Below, one piece after another: positions 34,367 to 43,086 of a stretch of DNA of 64,000 nucleotides. The DNA is taken from NCBI GenBank assembly GCA_046269235.1, contig JBJZOS010000002.1, forward strand, positions 186,001-250,000, read 5' to 3'. The notes under the pieces were generated by a model. That model had not been told where the DNA came from. It searched no databases and saw only the letters and a list, made by a program, of their open reading frames with translations. A program made the translations under genes and the position numbers. The stretch is from Soonwooa sp032078105 (lineage in GTDB: Bacteria; Bacteroidota; Bacteroidia; Flavobacteriales; Weeksellaceae). Numbering within the stretch: the first letter of the stretch is position 1; each line of letters opens with the position of its first letter.

Positions 34367-35974
34367 CTAATGCGCCAAATTTGCAAAGAAATCATTGCCT
34401 TTATCATCCGTAATAATGAATGCTGGAAAATTAACAACTTCAATTTTACGCACCGCTTCCATTCCTAATTCTGGGAAATCTACGACTTCAACAGACTTTA
34501 TGTTATCTTTCGCCAAAATCGCTGCTGGACCACCAATAGAACCCAAATAAAAACCGCCATATTTTCCGCAAGCATTAGTTACATCTTTACTTCTGTTTCC
34601 TTTCGCAAGCATCACCATACTTCCGCCGTTTGCTTGGAATTCGTCCACATAGACGTCCATTCTACCCGCTGTTGTTGGCCCAAAACTTCCTGAAGGCATT
34701 CCTTCTGGAGTTTTTGCCGGTCCTGCGTAATAAATTGGGTGATTTTTGAAATATTCAGGCATTGGTTTTCCAGCGTCCAATAATTCTTTGATTTTTGCGT
34801 GCGCAATATCACGTGCAACGATTAACGTCCCATTCAGCTTTAATCGTGTTTTAATTGGATATTTAGACAATTCAGCCAAAATTTCTGGCATCGGTCTATT
34901 CAAATCAATAGTTACAGGCTCTTCTAGATGTGGAGGCGTTGTTGGTAAAAATTTCTCAGGATTGGTTTCTAATTGCTCCAAGAAAATTCCGTCCTTGGTA
35001 ATTTTTCCTTTGATATTTCTATCTGCAGAACACGAAACCCCCATCCCAACTGGACAAGAAGCCGCATGACGAGGCAAACGAATCACTCGAACATCGTGCG
35101 TTAAATATTTCCCGCCGAACTGCGCTCCAATTGCACTTTCTTGACAAATCTTCTGTACCCTTTTCTCCCATTCCAAATCACGGAAAGCTTGACCGCCCAT
35201 GTTACCTTCAGTAGGAAGATTATCGTAATAACCAGCACTTGCTTTTTTAACCGCTGCTAAATTTGCTTCCGCAGAAGTCCCACCAATCACCAAAGCCAAA
35301 TGGTAAGGTGGACAAGCCGCCGTTCCCAAATCCATGATTCTTTCTCTTACGAAAGCGTCCAAAGAAGCTTCATTCAACAAAGATTTTGTTTTTTGATACA
35401 AGAATGTTTTGTTAGCAGAACCACCACCTTTTGCTAGAAATAAAAACTTATAAGCATCACCTTCTTCCGCATAGATATCGATTTGTGCTGGTAAATTAGA
35501 ACCCGAATTTTTCTCATCAAACATCGTCAAAGGAACGATCTGCGAATATCTTAAGTTTTGTTCTTGGTACGTATTGTAAATTCCTTTAGAAATCCATTCT
35601 GCGTCGTTCGCTCCTGTGTATACGTTTTCACCTTTTTTGGCAACGCAAATCGCTGTTCCGGTATCTTGACAAGAAGGCAACGCACCTTGCACCGCAACTG
35701 CTGCATTTTGAAGCAAGTTGTAAGCAACAAATCTATCGTTATCCGTCGCTTCTGGATCATCGATAATGTTTTTTAGCTTTTGTAGGTGCGCCGAACGAAG
35801 CATGAAAGAAACATCTTTCAAAGCGTTTTCAGCAAGGAGTTCTAAAGCTCTTGGATCGACAGTTAAGATTTCTCTGTCGCCTAATTTCTCCACTTTTACG
35901 AAGTCGGAAGAAAGCTTTTTGTATTGTGTATCGTCTTTTAAAATAGGAAATGGCTCCTGATAAGAAAATTCCAT
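34367..35974 (-). CDS. fumA: Class I fumarate hydratase (iron-sulfur)
   Basis: A 535-residue [4Fe-4S] fumarase interconverting fumarate and malate. The start is placed at ATG 35,972-35,974 (MEFSYQEPFPIL), because the 16 residues before it in the longer frame have no family character. Cluster-ligand regions appear as PSCQDTGTAIC, TAACPPYHLAL and SCSADRNIKG, and the C-terminal half has the beta-domain with GPTTAGRMDVY. It coexists with a class II fumarase 3 kb away. Confidence 0.93.
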   Translation of the reverse strand: MEFSYQEPFPILKDDTQYKKLSSDFVKVEKLGDREILTVDPRALELLAENALKDVSFMLRSAHLQKLKNIIDDPEATDNDRFVAYNLLQNAAVAVQGALPSCQDTGTAICVAKKGENVYTGANDAEWISKGIYNTYQEQNLRYSQIVPLTMFDEKNSGSNLPAQIDIYAEEGDAYKFLFLAKGGGSANKTFLYQKTKSLLNEASLDAFVRERIMDLGTAACPPYHLALVIGGTSAEANLAAVKKASAGYYDNLPTEGNMGGQAFRDLEWEKRVQKICQESAIGAQFGGKYLTHDVRVIRLPRHAASCPVGMGVSCSADRNIKGKITKDGIFLEQLETNPEKFLPTTPPHLEEPVTIDLNRPMPEILAELSKYPIKTRLKLNGTLIVARDIAHAKIKELLDAGKPMPEYFKNHPIYYAGPAKTPEGMPSGSFGPTTAGRMDVYVDEFQANGGSMVMLAKGNRSKDVTNACGKYGGFYLGSIGGPAAILAKDNIKSVEVVDFPELGMEAVRKIEVVNFPAFIITDDKGNDFFANLAH

Positions 35975-36140
35975 AATTTGATTGATTTCTGAAATAAAAT
36001 TAATTCTCGTAAAATTAAGCATTGCAAAATGCTCTACTTGAACAAAATGAGCAAAATCAGTAAAGCTAATTGATATTTATAATGATTATAAATTGGCGCT
36101 GAAAATTATTCTTCTTAATTTTAAACAGCGAAAATTTGGA

Positions 36141-36899
36141 ATGAAAAAAATTGGAATTATAGGTTGCGGTTGGTTGGGTTTTAGAATGGCAAAATATTTT
36201 GTTTCAACGAATGAAATTTTTACAACGACAAGGTCCAATGATAAAATAAACATACTTTCTGAACAAGGTTTTAAAACATTTAAAATTGATTTTGATACAG
36301 ATTCGTTTTTAAAACCAAATGATATCTGGAAGAATTTAGATATCATCGTTATCACAGTTCCTTTTTCTAAATCGACGGATTTTGAAGTTTTAAAGAAGAG
36401 ATTTGAAAATTTAAGTTCATGTATTAAAACTTTTGAAAAACAAATTTTCTTAATGAGCTCTATTGGAATTTATCCTCAAATTGAAAAAGAAATTACCGAA
36501 ACGAATTTGGACGAAAGCTTGTTAAATTCAAATATTTTTGGGATCGAAAACTTGATGAAAAGGAATTTTCCACAAATCAACATTCTGCGATTAGGTGGAT
36601 TGATGGGCGAGAATCGGTATTTGAGTAAATATAAAATCAAGGAACCTCAACAAATCGTGAACCACGTTCATTTTGAAGACATTTGCAGAATTGTCGAGAA
36701 AATGATTAACGACAATTTACAATTTAAAACCTACAATCTGGTTGCACCTTTGCATCCAACCAAGCAACAAGTTGTGGATTTTCAGACTAAAAATATTGAA
36801 ACAAAAATTGAAGAAAGTTGTGGAAGAAAAATCATTTCAGAATTTTTAGAAAATGATTTGAAGTACGAGTTTCTTCATCCAGACCCTAGAAAATTTTAA
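36141..36899 (+). CDS. NAD(P)-binding Rossmann-fold protein (YeeZ/SDR-like)
   Basis: A 252-residue protein from ATG 36,141 (MKKIGIIGCGWLGFRMAKYF); the longer frame from TTG 36,093 adds a non-conserved leader. The dinucleotide-binding G-x-G-x-x-G is residues 8-13. The rest follows the YeeZ-type atypical short-chain dehydrogenase pattern (FLMSSIGIYP, ILRLGGLMG, VHFEDICRIVEKM). The substrate is unknown. It lies between the two fumarase genes. Confidence 0.82.
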   Translation: MKKIGIIGCGWLGFRMAKYFVSTNEIFTTTRSNDKINILSEQGFKTFKIDFDTDSFLKPNDIWKNLDIIVITVPFSKSTDFEVLKKRFENLSSCIKTFEKQIFLMSSIGIYPQIEKEITETNLDESLLNSNIFGIENLMKRNFPQINILRLGGLMGENRYLSKYKIKEPQQIVNHVHFEDICRIVEKMINDNLQFKTYNLVAPLHPTKQQVVDFQTKNIETKIEESCGRKIISEFLENDLKYEFLHPDPRKF

Positions 36900-36949
36900 A
36901 ACAAAGAGGTGTATAAAACAAGGGCAAGCTTAATATACAACATTCTTTA

Positions 36950-37150
36950 GAGACGCAGAAAAACAATTGGCGCATAATTTCCATAAAAATCCAAGTGCTC
37001 ACAGATCCACATTTTACTAGCAAGTGTCCTTTGATGATTACAAAATGTAAGAAAACGATCATCTTTAAAATCCTAATCATTGTTAATATCAATCTCAAGA
37101 TAAGTATGTTCCAATCTATTCTTCGTAACTTTATTGTAATTAAAATCTAA
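36950..37150 (-). pseudogene. Remnant of an unidentified gene
   Basis: One minus-strand frame reads DFNYNKVTKNRLEHTYLEI, then DINND, a single in-frame stop, and continues DFKDDRFLTFCNHQ, RTLASKMWICEHLDFYG and NYAPIVFLRL to a second stop. The composition (Trp, Cys, His, ordered polar and hydrophobic pattern) looks like real protein rather than chance in this AT-rich gap. There is no start codon or recognisable family, so the call is weak. Confidence 0.3.
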
Positions 37151-37161
37151 AATTTTAAAAC

Positions 37162-38556
37162 ATGAATTACAGAATAGAACACGATACAATGGGCGAGGTG
37201 AAAGTGCCGGCTGATAAATATTGGGGCGCACAAACTGAGCGCTCTCGCAACAATTTCAAAATCGGTCCAGAAGCTTCGATGCCGCACGAGATTATTGAAG
37301 CTTTTGCATATCTGAAAAAGGCCGCAGCGCTTACTAATGCAGATTTGGGCGTACTTCCGAAAGAAAAAAGCGATATGATTGGAAAAGTTGCCGACGAAAT
37401 ATTAGCGGGAAAGCTAAATGACCAATTTCCGCTGGTGATTTGGCAAACTGGCTCTGGTACGCAATCCAACATGAATGTTAACGAGGTAATTGCTAACCGA
37501 GCTCATGTTTTAAACGGTGGAAAGTTGGGAGAAAAACCTGGAATTCATCCGAACGATGATGTCAACAAATCGCAATCTTCCAACGATACTTATCCAACGG
37601 CGATGCACATTGCAGCGTACAAAAAAGTGGTGGAAGTAACGATTCCTGCCGTTGAGAAACTAAAAAACACGTTGAAGGAAAAATCCGAAGCTTTTAAAAA
37701 TGTAGTAAAAATCGGAAGAACGCATCTTATGGATGCAACTCCACTTACACTAGGTCAAGAATTCTCGGGTTATGTTGCACAGTTGGAGTTTGGATTGCGC
37801 GCATTAAAAAACACACTTCCACATCTGTCGGAATTGGCTTTGGGTGGAACGGCAGTCGGAACTGGACTGAATACTCCAAAAGGCTATGCTATAAAAGTCG
37901 CGGAATATATTGCAAAACTAACGGGACATCCCTTCATCACAGCTGAAAATAAATTTGAAGCTTTGGCGGCGCACGATGCGATTGTAGAATCTCACGGCGC
38001 TTTGAAGCAATTGGCGGTGTCGTTATTCAAAATTGCACAAGATATCCGAATGTTGGCTTCGGGACCGCGTTCGGGAATTGGAGAAATCCACATTCCGGAA
38101 AACGAGCCAGGTTCTTCCATCATGCCTGGAAAAGTGAATCCGACGCAAAACGAGGCGATGACAATGGTTTGCGCACAAGTTTTAGGAAACGACACTACGA
38201 TTTCATTTGCTGGAACACAAGGAAATTATGAATTGAATGTATTCAAACCAGTGATGGCGTACAATTTCTTACAATCTGCACAATTGATTGCAGATGCTTG
38301 TATTTCGTTTAATGATCACTGCGCAGTGGGCATCGAGCCGAACTTACCAAGAATAAAAGAATTGGTGGATAAAGCCTTAATGTTGGTAACCGCTCTAAAC
38401 ACGCATATCGGTTACGAAAATGCAGCAAAAATTGCAAAAACTGCACACAAAAACGGAACAACTTTGAAAGAAGAAGCTGTCAATCTTGGTTTGGTAACAC
38501 CTGAACAATTCGATGATTGGGTAAAACCTGAAGATATGGTGGGAAGTTTGAAATAA
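37162..38556 (+). CDS. fumC: Class II fumarate hydratase
   Basis: A 464-residue iron-independent fumarase of the aspartase/fumarase superfamily. The superfamily signature GSSIMPGKVNPTQNEA contains the catalytic serine loop. GSGTQSNMNVNEV, the SSNDTYPTAMH segment and the H-x-x-D-A-x-P pattern in GRTHLMDATPL are all intact. It serves the citric acid cycle, and having an oxygen-stable enzyme beside the iron-sulfur type is common in aerobes. Confidence 0.96.
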   Translation: MNYRIEHDTMGEVKVPADKYWGAQTERSRNNFKIGPEASMPHEIIEAFAYLKKAAALTNADLGVLPKEKSDMIGKVADEILAGKLNDQFPLVIWQTGSGTQSNMNVNEVIANRAHVLNGGKLGEKPGIHPNDDVNKSQSSNDTYPTAMHIAAYKKVVEVTIPAVEKLKNTLKEKSEAFKNVVKIGRTHLMDATPLTLGQEFSGYVAQLEFGLRALKNTLPHLSELALGGTAVGTGLNTPKGYAIKVAEYIAKLTGHPFITAENKFEALAAHDAIVESHGALKQLAVSLFKIAQDIRMLASGPRSGIGEIHIPENEPGSSIMPGKVNPTQNEAMTMVCAQVLGNDTTISFAGTQGNYELNVFKPVMAYNFLQSAQLIADACISFNDHCAVGIEPNLPRIKELVDKALMLVTALNTHIGYENAAKIAKTAHKNGTTLKEEAVNLGLVTPEQFDDWVKPEDMVGSLK

Positions 38557-38589
38557 CGCCAAGAATCAAAATATTATAACAGCAGGTTG

Positions 38590-38671
38590 TTGCGCCCCAG
38601 ATAGAAGCGGTTACCCCACAGCGAGCAGAAAGCGAGCGAGGAGTAAAAGCGGATAGCGGGATAAGGCGCCC
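38590..38671 (+). repeat. Dispersed structured intergenic repeat, copy 1
   Basis: This copy reads GCGCCCCAGATAGAAGCGG at the left and GCGGATAGCGGGATAAGGCGC at the right, with a GC-rich interior of AGCGAGC units. It follows the fumC stop and precedes the terminator of the M16 gene. The left and right blocks match the copies at 45.2, 57.5 and 62.8 kb. Confidence 0.65.
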
Positions 38672-38679
38672 AAATAAAA

Positions 38680-38708
38680 AAAACTCCGAGATAGAACCCG
38701 GAGTTTCA
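38680..38708 (-). terminator. Rho-independent terminator of the M16 peptidase pair
   Basis: An 8-bp stem (AAACTCCG / CGGAGTTT) with a 10-nt loop; on the minus strand it is followed by a long T-run. Confidence 0.85.
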
Positions 38709-38730
38709 TATTTAAACTAAAAATTTCGGT

Positions 38731-40770
38731 TTACTTAAAATCGGTGTCTTTAGCTTTGTTTAATTCATACTTAGTTACAACGAAATCGAGACTTTGCCCC
38801 ATCATAGATTGCGAGATCTTATAAGGAAGTTTAACACCATCCACAGTTTTGTAATCACCGTATGTTGTAGGGACTGTAACCTCCTGACCGTTTATTTTTT
38901 GTGTTTTGGTTTCACCCGTTTTAAGACCTGAGGCCACGCTGTAATAGTAAACCGTCGATCCGTCTTTGATCGCGTAAGAATCTTCGCCGTTGATCTTCTC
39001 GATACCCGACACTTTAAGAGTCGCTTTCTTCGCAAAAGCAACTTCTGGGAACAATTCTTTATCGTTTGCAAAATCAGCTTTCATCTCTGCAGGAAGATCC
39101 ATAGTTTGACCTTGGGCTGTCATTTTACCATTGGTACCGTCGAAAACTACTTTTTGCATACTATTACCCATCACTTTCATATCCATAAAAATTTTGCCAC
39201 CTCTTGCTTTTACCAATGTCATGTCCAAATTCATACCCTGAACCGAAGCAGCCGCCGTTGTAGCGATAGAAGTCACCTTATCCAAAGCAGCCTTACCACC
39301 TATTGCAGTGACATATCTCTCAGCAACTTGCGCCGCCGTAAGATCTATTTTTTGAATTGTTGGTTTTGAAATCTTGTTGGCATCTTTGTCATAATAGTTA
39401 ACTGCAAAACCCAATTTTTCTAAACCATCAGCAACTTCTGAAGCCTTACCCGCTACAAAAATTCTACTTTGGTTAGGGAGAATATTAGCTTTAGCAGCGT
39501 TTTGAACATCTTCAACCGTTACATTGTCAATCGCCTTAAGATAGTTAGCATAGAAGTCTTTTGGAAGATTATAAATCTCTGAATTAACCGCAAATTTCGC
39601 CATTGTCTCTGGCTTCTCCATTGAGCGGATAAAGTCACCTTTTAACTTCGCTTTTGCATTAGCCAACTCTTCTGGTTTGATGCTTGCGATGCCTTTTAAT
39701 TCTTTTAAAAATTCAGTAACTGCTTTATCTGTCACTTCGTTTCTTACACTAGATTCCGCACTAAATTCTGGTGAATATTTACTGGTCGACAGACCTGAAT
39801 AAGCGCCATAAGTAAAGGCATTTTTCTCACGAAGATTCATGAATAGACGTGCTTCGCCTCCACCACCAAGAATGTAGTTAGCGATTGTTGCCGCGAAAAA
39901 CTGAGGATCTTTCATCTGAAGCGTCGTAACATTACCCACCGAAATCACTGACTGAACGGCCGTTGGCACATCGATTATTTCGATTTCTGTCTTAGCAACA
40001 TTTTTTGCTGGCTCAACCGCAGGAATTGTTGTTGAAGATTTTTTCCAAGCACCAAATTTGCTTTCAACAAGTTTTTTAACCTCTTTAAATTTAACATCAC
40101 CAACAACTACCAGATAAGCGTTGTTTGGCGCATAATATTTAGAATAAAAATCTTGAACATCTTTTAGTGTAATCGCATTGTTAGAAGCTTCTGTTTCGAA
40201 TTCTCCACGCGCTGTATTTTTTCCGTAGATAATAGCATTAGACACTTTTGAAGCAATAGACTGTGCACTTTTTTCGTCAAGTTTTAAAGCTTCGATACTT
40301 CTCTCTTTAGATTTCTGAATTTCGTCAGCCGAGAATTTAGGATTAGTCGCCGCATCTGCCATCAAACCTATAATCTCAGGAAAATACTTAGATAACGTAT
40401 TTGCAAAAGCACCATTTGAATTGAAGTTAATTTTAGAACCTAAAAAGTCAACTCTTTTATTAAAATCGTCTTTTGACATTGTAGCAGTTCCTTTTCCTAA
40501 TTGATCTGCCATGATGCTATTAACACCAGCTATCGCGCCTTCGTATATCGGCGGGCGATCCATAGAAAGTGTTATGTTAACTCTCGGAAGTTTGTTATTT
40601 TCGACAACCATAACTGTCAAACCATTGCTTAGTTTGAAAGTCTTAGGCGTTGCAATGTTGATACTTGGCGTTGGACCAGGTTTTGGCATTGCATTGATAT
40701 CTATTTTTTGAGCCATCGTCATTCCTGAAATCAGAAAACTTGCGGCTATATAGGTAAGTTGCTTTTTCAT
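38731..40770 (-). CDS. M16 family peptidase-like protein lacking the zinc motif, with C-terminal extension
   Basis: A 679-residue exported protein (signal peptide to about residue 20). Two M16 domains (about 40-465) are recognisable (KLPRVNITLSMDRP, YYAPNNAYLVVVGDV, REKNAFTYGAYSG). At the position of the HxxEH zinc site it has GVNSIMADQLGKGT (82-95), so it should be catalytically dead. An extra C-terminal domain (about 475-679), beta-rich with AIGGKAALDKV at its start, resembles periplasmic lipoprotein-carrier-like folds. It lies 4 bp after the active M16 gene, suggesting an active/inactive heterodimer. Confidence 0.88.
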   Translation of the reverse strand: MKKQLTYIAASFLISGMTMAQKIDINAMPKPGPTPSINIATPKTFKLSNGLTVMVVENNKLPRVNITLSMDRPPIYEGAIAGVNSIMADQLGKGTATMSKDDFNKRVDFLGSKINFNSNGAFANTLSKYFPEIIGLMADAATNPKFSADEIQKSKERSIEALKLDEKSAQSIASKVSNAIIYGKNTARGEFETEASNNAITLKDVQDFYSKYYAPNNAYLVVVGDVKFKEVKKLVESKFGAWKKSSTTIPAVEPAKNVAKTEIEIIDVPTAVQSVISVGNVTTLQMKDPQFFAATIANYILGGGGEARLFMNLREKNAFTYGAYSGLSTSKYSPEFSAESSVRNEVTDKAVTEFLKELKGIASIKPEELANAKAKLKGDFIRSMEKPETMAKFAVNSEIYNLPKDFYANYLKAIDNVTVEDVQNAAKANILPNQSRIFVAGKASEVADGLEKLGFAVNYYDKDANKISKPTIQKIDLTAAQVAERYVTAIGGKAALDKVTSIATTAAASVQGMNLDMTLVKARGGKIFMDMKVMGNSMQKVVFDGTNGKMTAQGQTMDLPAEMKADFANDKELFPEVAFAKKATLKVSGIEKINGEDSYAIKDGSTVYYYSVASGLKTGETKTQKINGQEVTVPTTYGDYKTVDGVKLPYKISQSMMGQSLDFVVTKYELNKAKDTDFK

Positions 40771-40774
40771 TTGG

Positions 40775-42088
40775 TTATTTTTTTTCAGGTAGATAATTGA
40801 TGATTACTCTTTGGTTAGGGTTAAGATACTTCTTCGCAGCGTTTCTTAAATCCTCTTTAGTTACAGAACGGTAGATGTCGATTTGTTTGTTGATCAAATT
40901 AGTGTCGCCATACAACACGTTATAAGTCGCCAAAGAACTAGCAATATCCTGGATGCTCGAGTTAGAATTTACAAACTGATTCTCAACAATATTTTGAAGC
41001 TTTTGATAGTCCTCATCAGAAATAAGGTCGGTTTGCAATTTTTTAACTTCAGTATCGATATCTTGTTGTAAAACATCTTTACTAGTTGATCCCATCGGAA
41101 TAGCAAAAAATGCGAAGATACCGTAATCTTCTAGACCTAAGTTAATTGCTTGTACTTCTAAAGCTTTCTTCTCTTGGTCAACTAATTTTTTATAAAGAAC
41201 AGATGACTTTCCGTTTGACAAATAAGTCGAAAGCATGCTCAAAGCATAAGATTCCTTATCACGACTTCCGGGCACTCTGTAAGAAAATAGATACGCTGGA
41301 AGTTGGATGTTAGGATCATTCCAAGTTACTTCTTTGGGTTGCGTAATTGGATCTTCCTTAAGTGTTGTTCTTTTTACTTCTGGACCTTTTGGGATAGAAC
41401 CATAATAAGCTTCGATCAATTTTTTGGTTTCATCTTTTTTGAAATCTCCCGCTACAACCAAAGTTGCATTGTTCGGCGAATAATATTTTTTGAAGAAATC
41501 CTGAAACTCTTCTAATTTCGCATTATTAAGATCTTCCATCGTACCAATTGTTGTCCAACGATAAGGATGCTTAGCGAAAAGATTGGTTTGTAAAGCTGTC
41601 AAAAGGTTACCGTAAGGTTGGTTATCCATACGCAATCTTTTTTCCTCTTTTACAACTTCACGCTGTGTGTCAACACCAATTTGGTTGATAATCGGCTGGC
41701 GTAATCTGTCAGCTTCCATCCAAAGACCTAATTGTAGGTTGTTACTAGGAAAAGTCTCGTAGTAGTAAGTTCTATCATTAGTCGTATTGGCATTGTTAGT
41801 CCCACCATTTGATGATACTATTTTGAACCAATCTCCTCTTTTAATATTTTTTGTCCCTTCGAATAAAAGGTGTTCAAAAAAGTGTGCAAAACCGCTTCTT
41901 CCAACCTCCTCATCTTTAGCACCAACATGATACATAACGCCCGTTGTTACAACAGGTGCCGAGTTATCTTGATGCAAAATAACGTGCATACCGTTCGGAA
42001 GGTTATACTCCTCGAATTTGATTTCTTGTGCGTTCATCAGCATTCCTGTCAATGCTAACGCCGCCGTAGATAAAAATTTTAATTTCAT
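40775..42088 (-). CDS. M16 family zinc metallopeptidase
   Basis: A 437-residue exported zinc protease (signal peptide 1-20, cut after MNA). The inverted zinc motif HxxEH is His69-Phe-Phe-Glu-His73 in GFAHFFEHLLFEGT. The downstream YSPNNATLVVAGDF and the arginine/tyrosine pair region (YLFSYRVPGSRDKES) are typical. It probably acts in the periplasm together with the inactive partner encoded directly downstream. Confidence 0.92.
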   Translation of the reverse strand: MKLKFLSTAALALTGMLMNAQEIKFEEYNLPNGMHVILHQDNSAPVVTTGVMYHVGAKDEEVGRSGFAHFFEHLLFEGTKNIKRGDWFKIVSSNGGTNNANTTNDRTYYYETFPSNNLQLGLWMEADRLRQPIINQIGVDTQREVVKEEKRLRMDNQPYGNLLTALQTNLFAKHPYRWTTIGTMEDLNNAKLEEFQDFFKKYYSPNNATLVVAGDFKKDETKKLIEAYYGSIPKGPEVKRTTLKEDPITQPKEVTWNDPNIQLPAYLFSYRVPGSRDKESYALSMLSTYLSNGKSSVLYKKLVDQEKKALEVQAINLGLEDYGIFAFFAIPMGSTSKDVLQQDIDTEVKKLQTDLISDEDYQKLQNIVENQFVNSNSSIQDIASSLATYNVLYGDTNLINKQIDIYRSVTKEDLRNAAKKYLNPNQRVIINYLPEKK

Positions 42089-42194
42089 TTTTGACTGTGG
42101 TTAATCTGCTCAATAGGTAACAAAAAATTCGATTCTGTTACAATTTCATTAATATTTTTCTAAATTTTAAATAGAACTAAAGACCTTAGGCAAA

Positions 42195-42895
42195 AAAATC
42201 TTCCAACTCTTGAAGCGTTTTTGGCTAGGTTTGGATATCGCGAACCAATTCTCCTTTGTTGAGAGCAACTATTCTTTCGGAAATCTCGGTGGTGTGCGCC
42301 AAATCGTGACTAGAAATCAAAAATATTGACTCCGATATTCCTTGGGCGTCAAACAGCCAATTAAAAAACTTTCATCAATGTAAGCAACAATGTCCTTAAA
42401 GTTCATCAAAATATTAATGATAGTATTGATAAAGTACAGACACATAAAAGCAAACAACCACGCCAAACTTCCTAAAATACTGTATCCATTTATCAATACC
42501 TAAACAACAAATCGCACGTATAGAAAGGCGTTTCCCCAAGTAAAAAATGACAAAAATGTTTTCGAAATTAGATATTTAACGACCGTATTTTTAGGAATAT
42601 CCATGGTCAATAAAGCCTTGATATTCTTCGTCAGCATCTGCTGCATAAAATATCTCAGAAAGACATCCGTCAAAAAAGCGTACAGCAAAAACAGTCCAAT
42701 AATATATAAAGGATTCATCAGAAGTTTTTCTTCGGACAGTAAAAATCCGCGAAACTAATTCCAACAAAAAGAACCAAAAAATATACAATAAGCATAGTTT
42801 GCAAAATCTTCATCACAAGATGGGTGGCAAAACTGCTAGATGGCACAAAGTTCCTGAATTCTAAAACTGCAAAACGTTTGATCATATCATTAATA
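42195..42895 (-). pseudogene. Remains of an ABC transporter: DUF5687-type permease and ATP-binding protein
   Basis: Read on the minus strand from about 42,890, a frame begins MIKRFAVLEFRNFVPSSSF and breaks near 42,740. After one frame change it continues LLMNPLYIIGLFLLYAFLTD and MDIPKNTVVKYLISK: the N-terminal part of a DUF5687-type permease. After more breaks, and near the 3' end, comes ESIFLISSHDLAHTTEISE and IVALNKGELV, the H-loop and C-terminus of an ABC ATPase. The ATPase Walker motifs and most of the permease are deleted. The two genes commonly sit side by side in this phylum, so one operon has decayed here. Confidence 0.7.
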
Positions 42896-43047
42896 TTTAA
42901 AATAATAACGCATATATAAATTTAGTTGAATTAAAGACTACATTGTTTCTGCTTCGAGATTAACACTTGATTACAATTTAAGTTATCAACATCAAAAACT
43001 CCTTTAACAAAAGATTTTTGTCACTTTTACAATTTTTTGTGAAGAAC

Positions 43048-43082
43048 TTGATTTTACACAATTTTTAAAAGTTCTATCTTTG
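43048..43082 (+). promoter_or_regulatory. Possible promoter of dnaB
   Basis: TATCTTTG at 43,075-43,082 matches the Bacteroidota -7 box, with TTG at 43,048-43,050 as a possible -33 element (spacer 24, slightly long). The box ends only 4 bp before the dnaB ATG, so a transcript from it would be leaderless or nearly so. Confidence 0.4.
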
Positions 43083-43086
43083 TATA

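Noticed and set aside
36886..37098. 70-residue minus-strand frame upstream of fumC
   Set aside because: Its translation is low-complexity and overlaps the end of the Rossmann-fold gene; the neighbouring frame reads more like a protein remnant and is listed instead.
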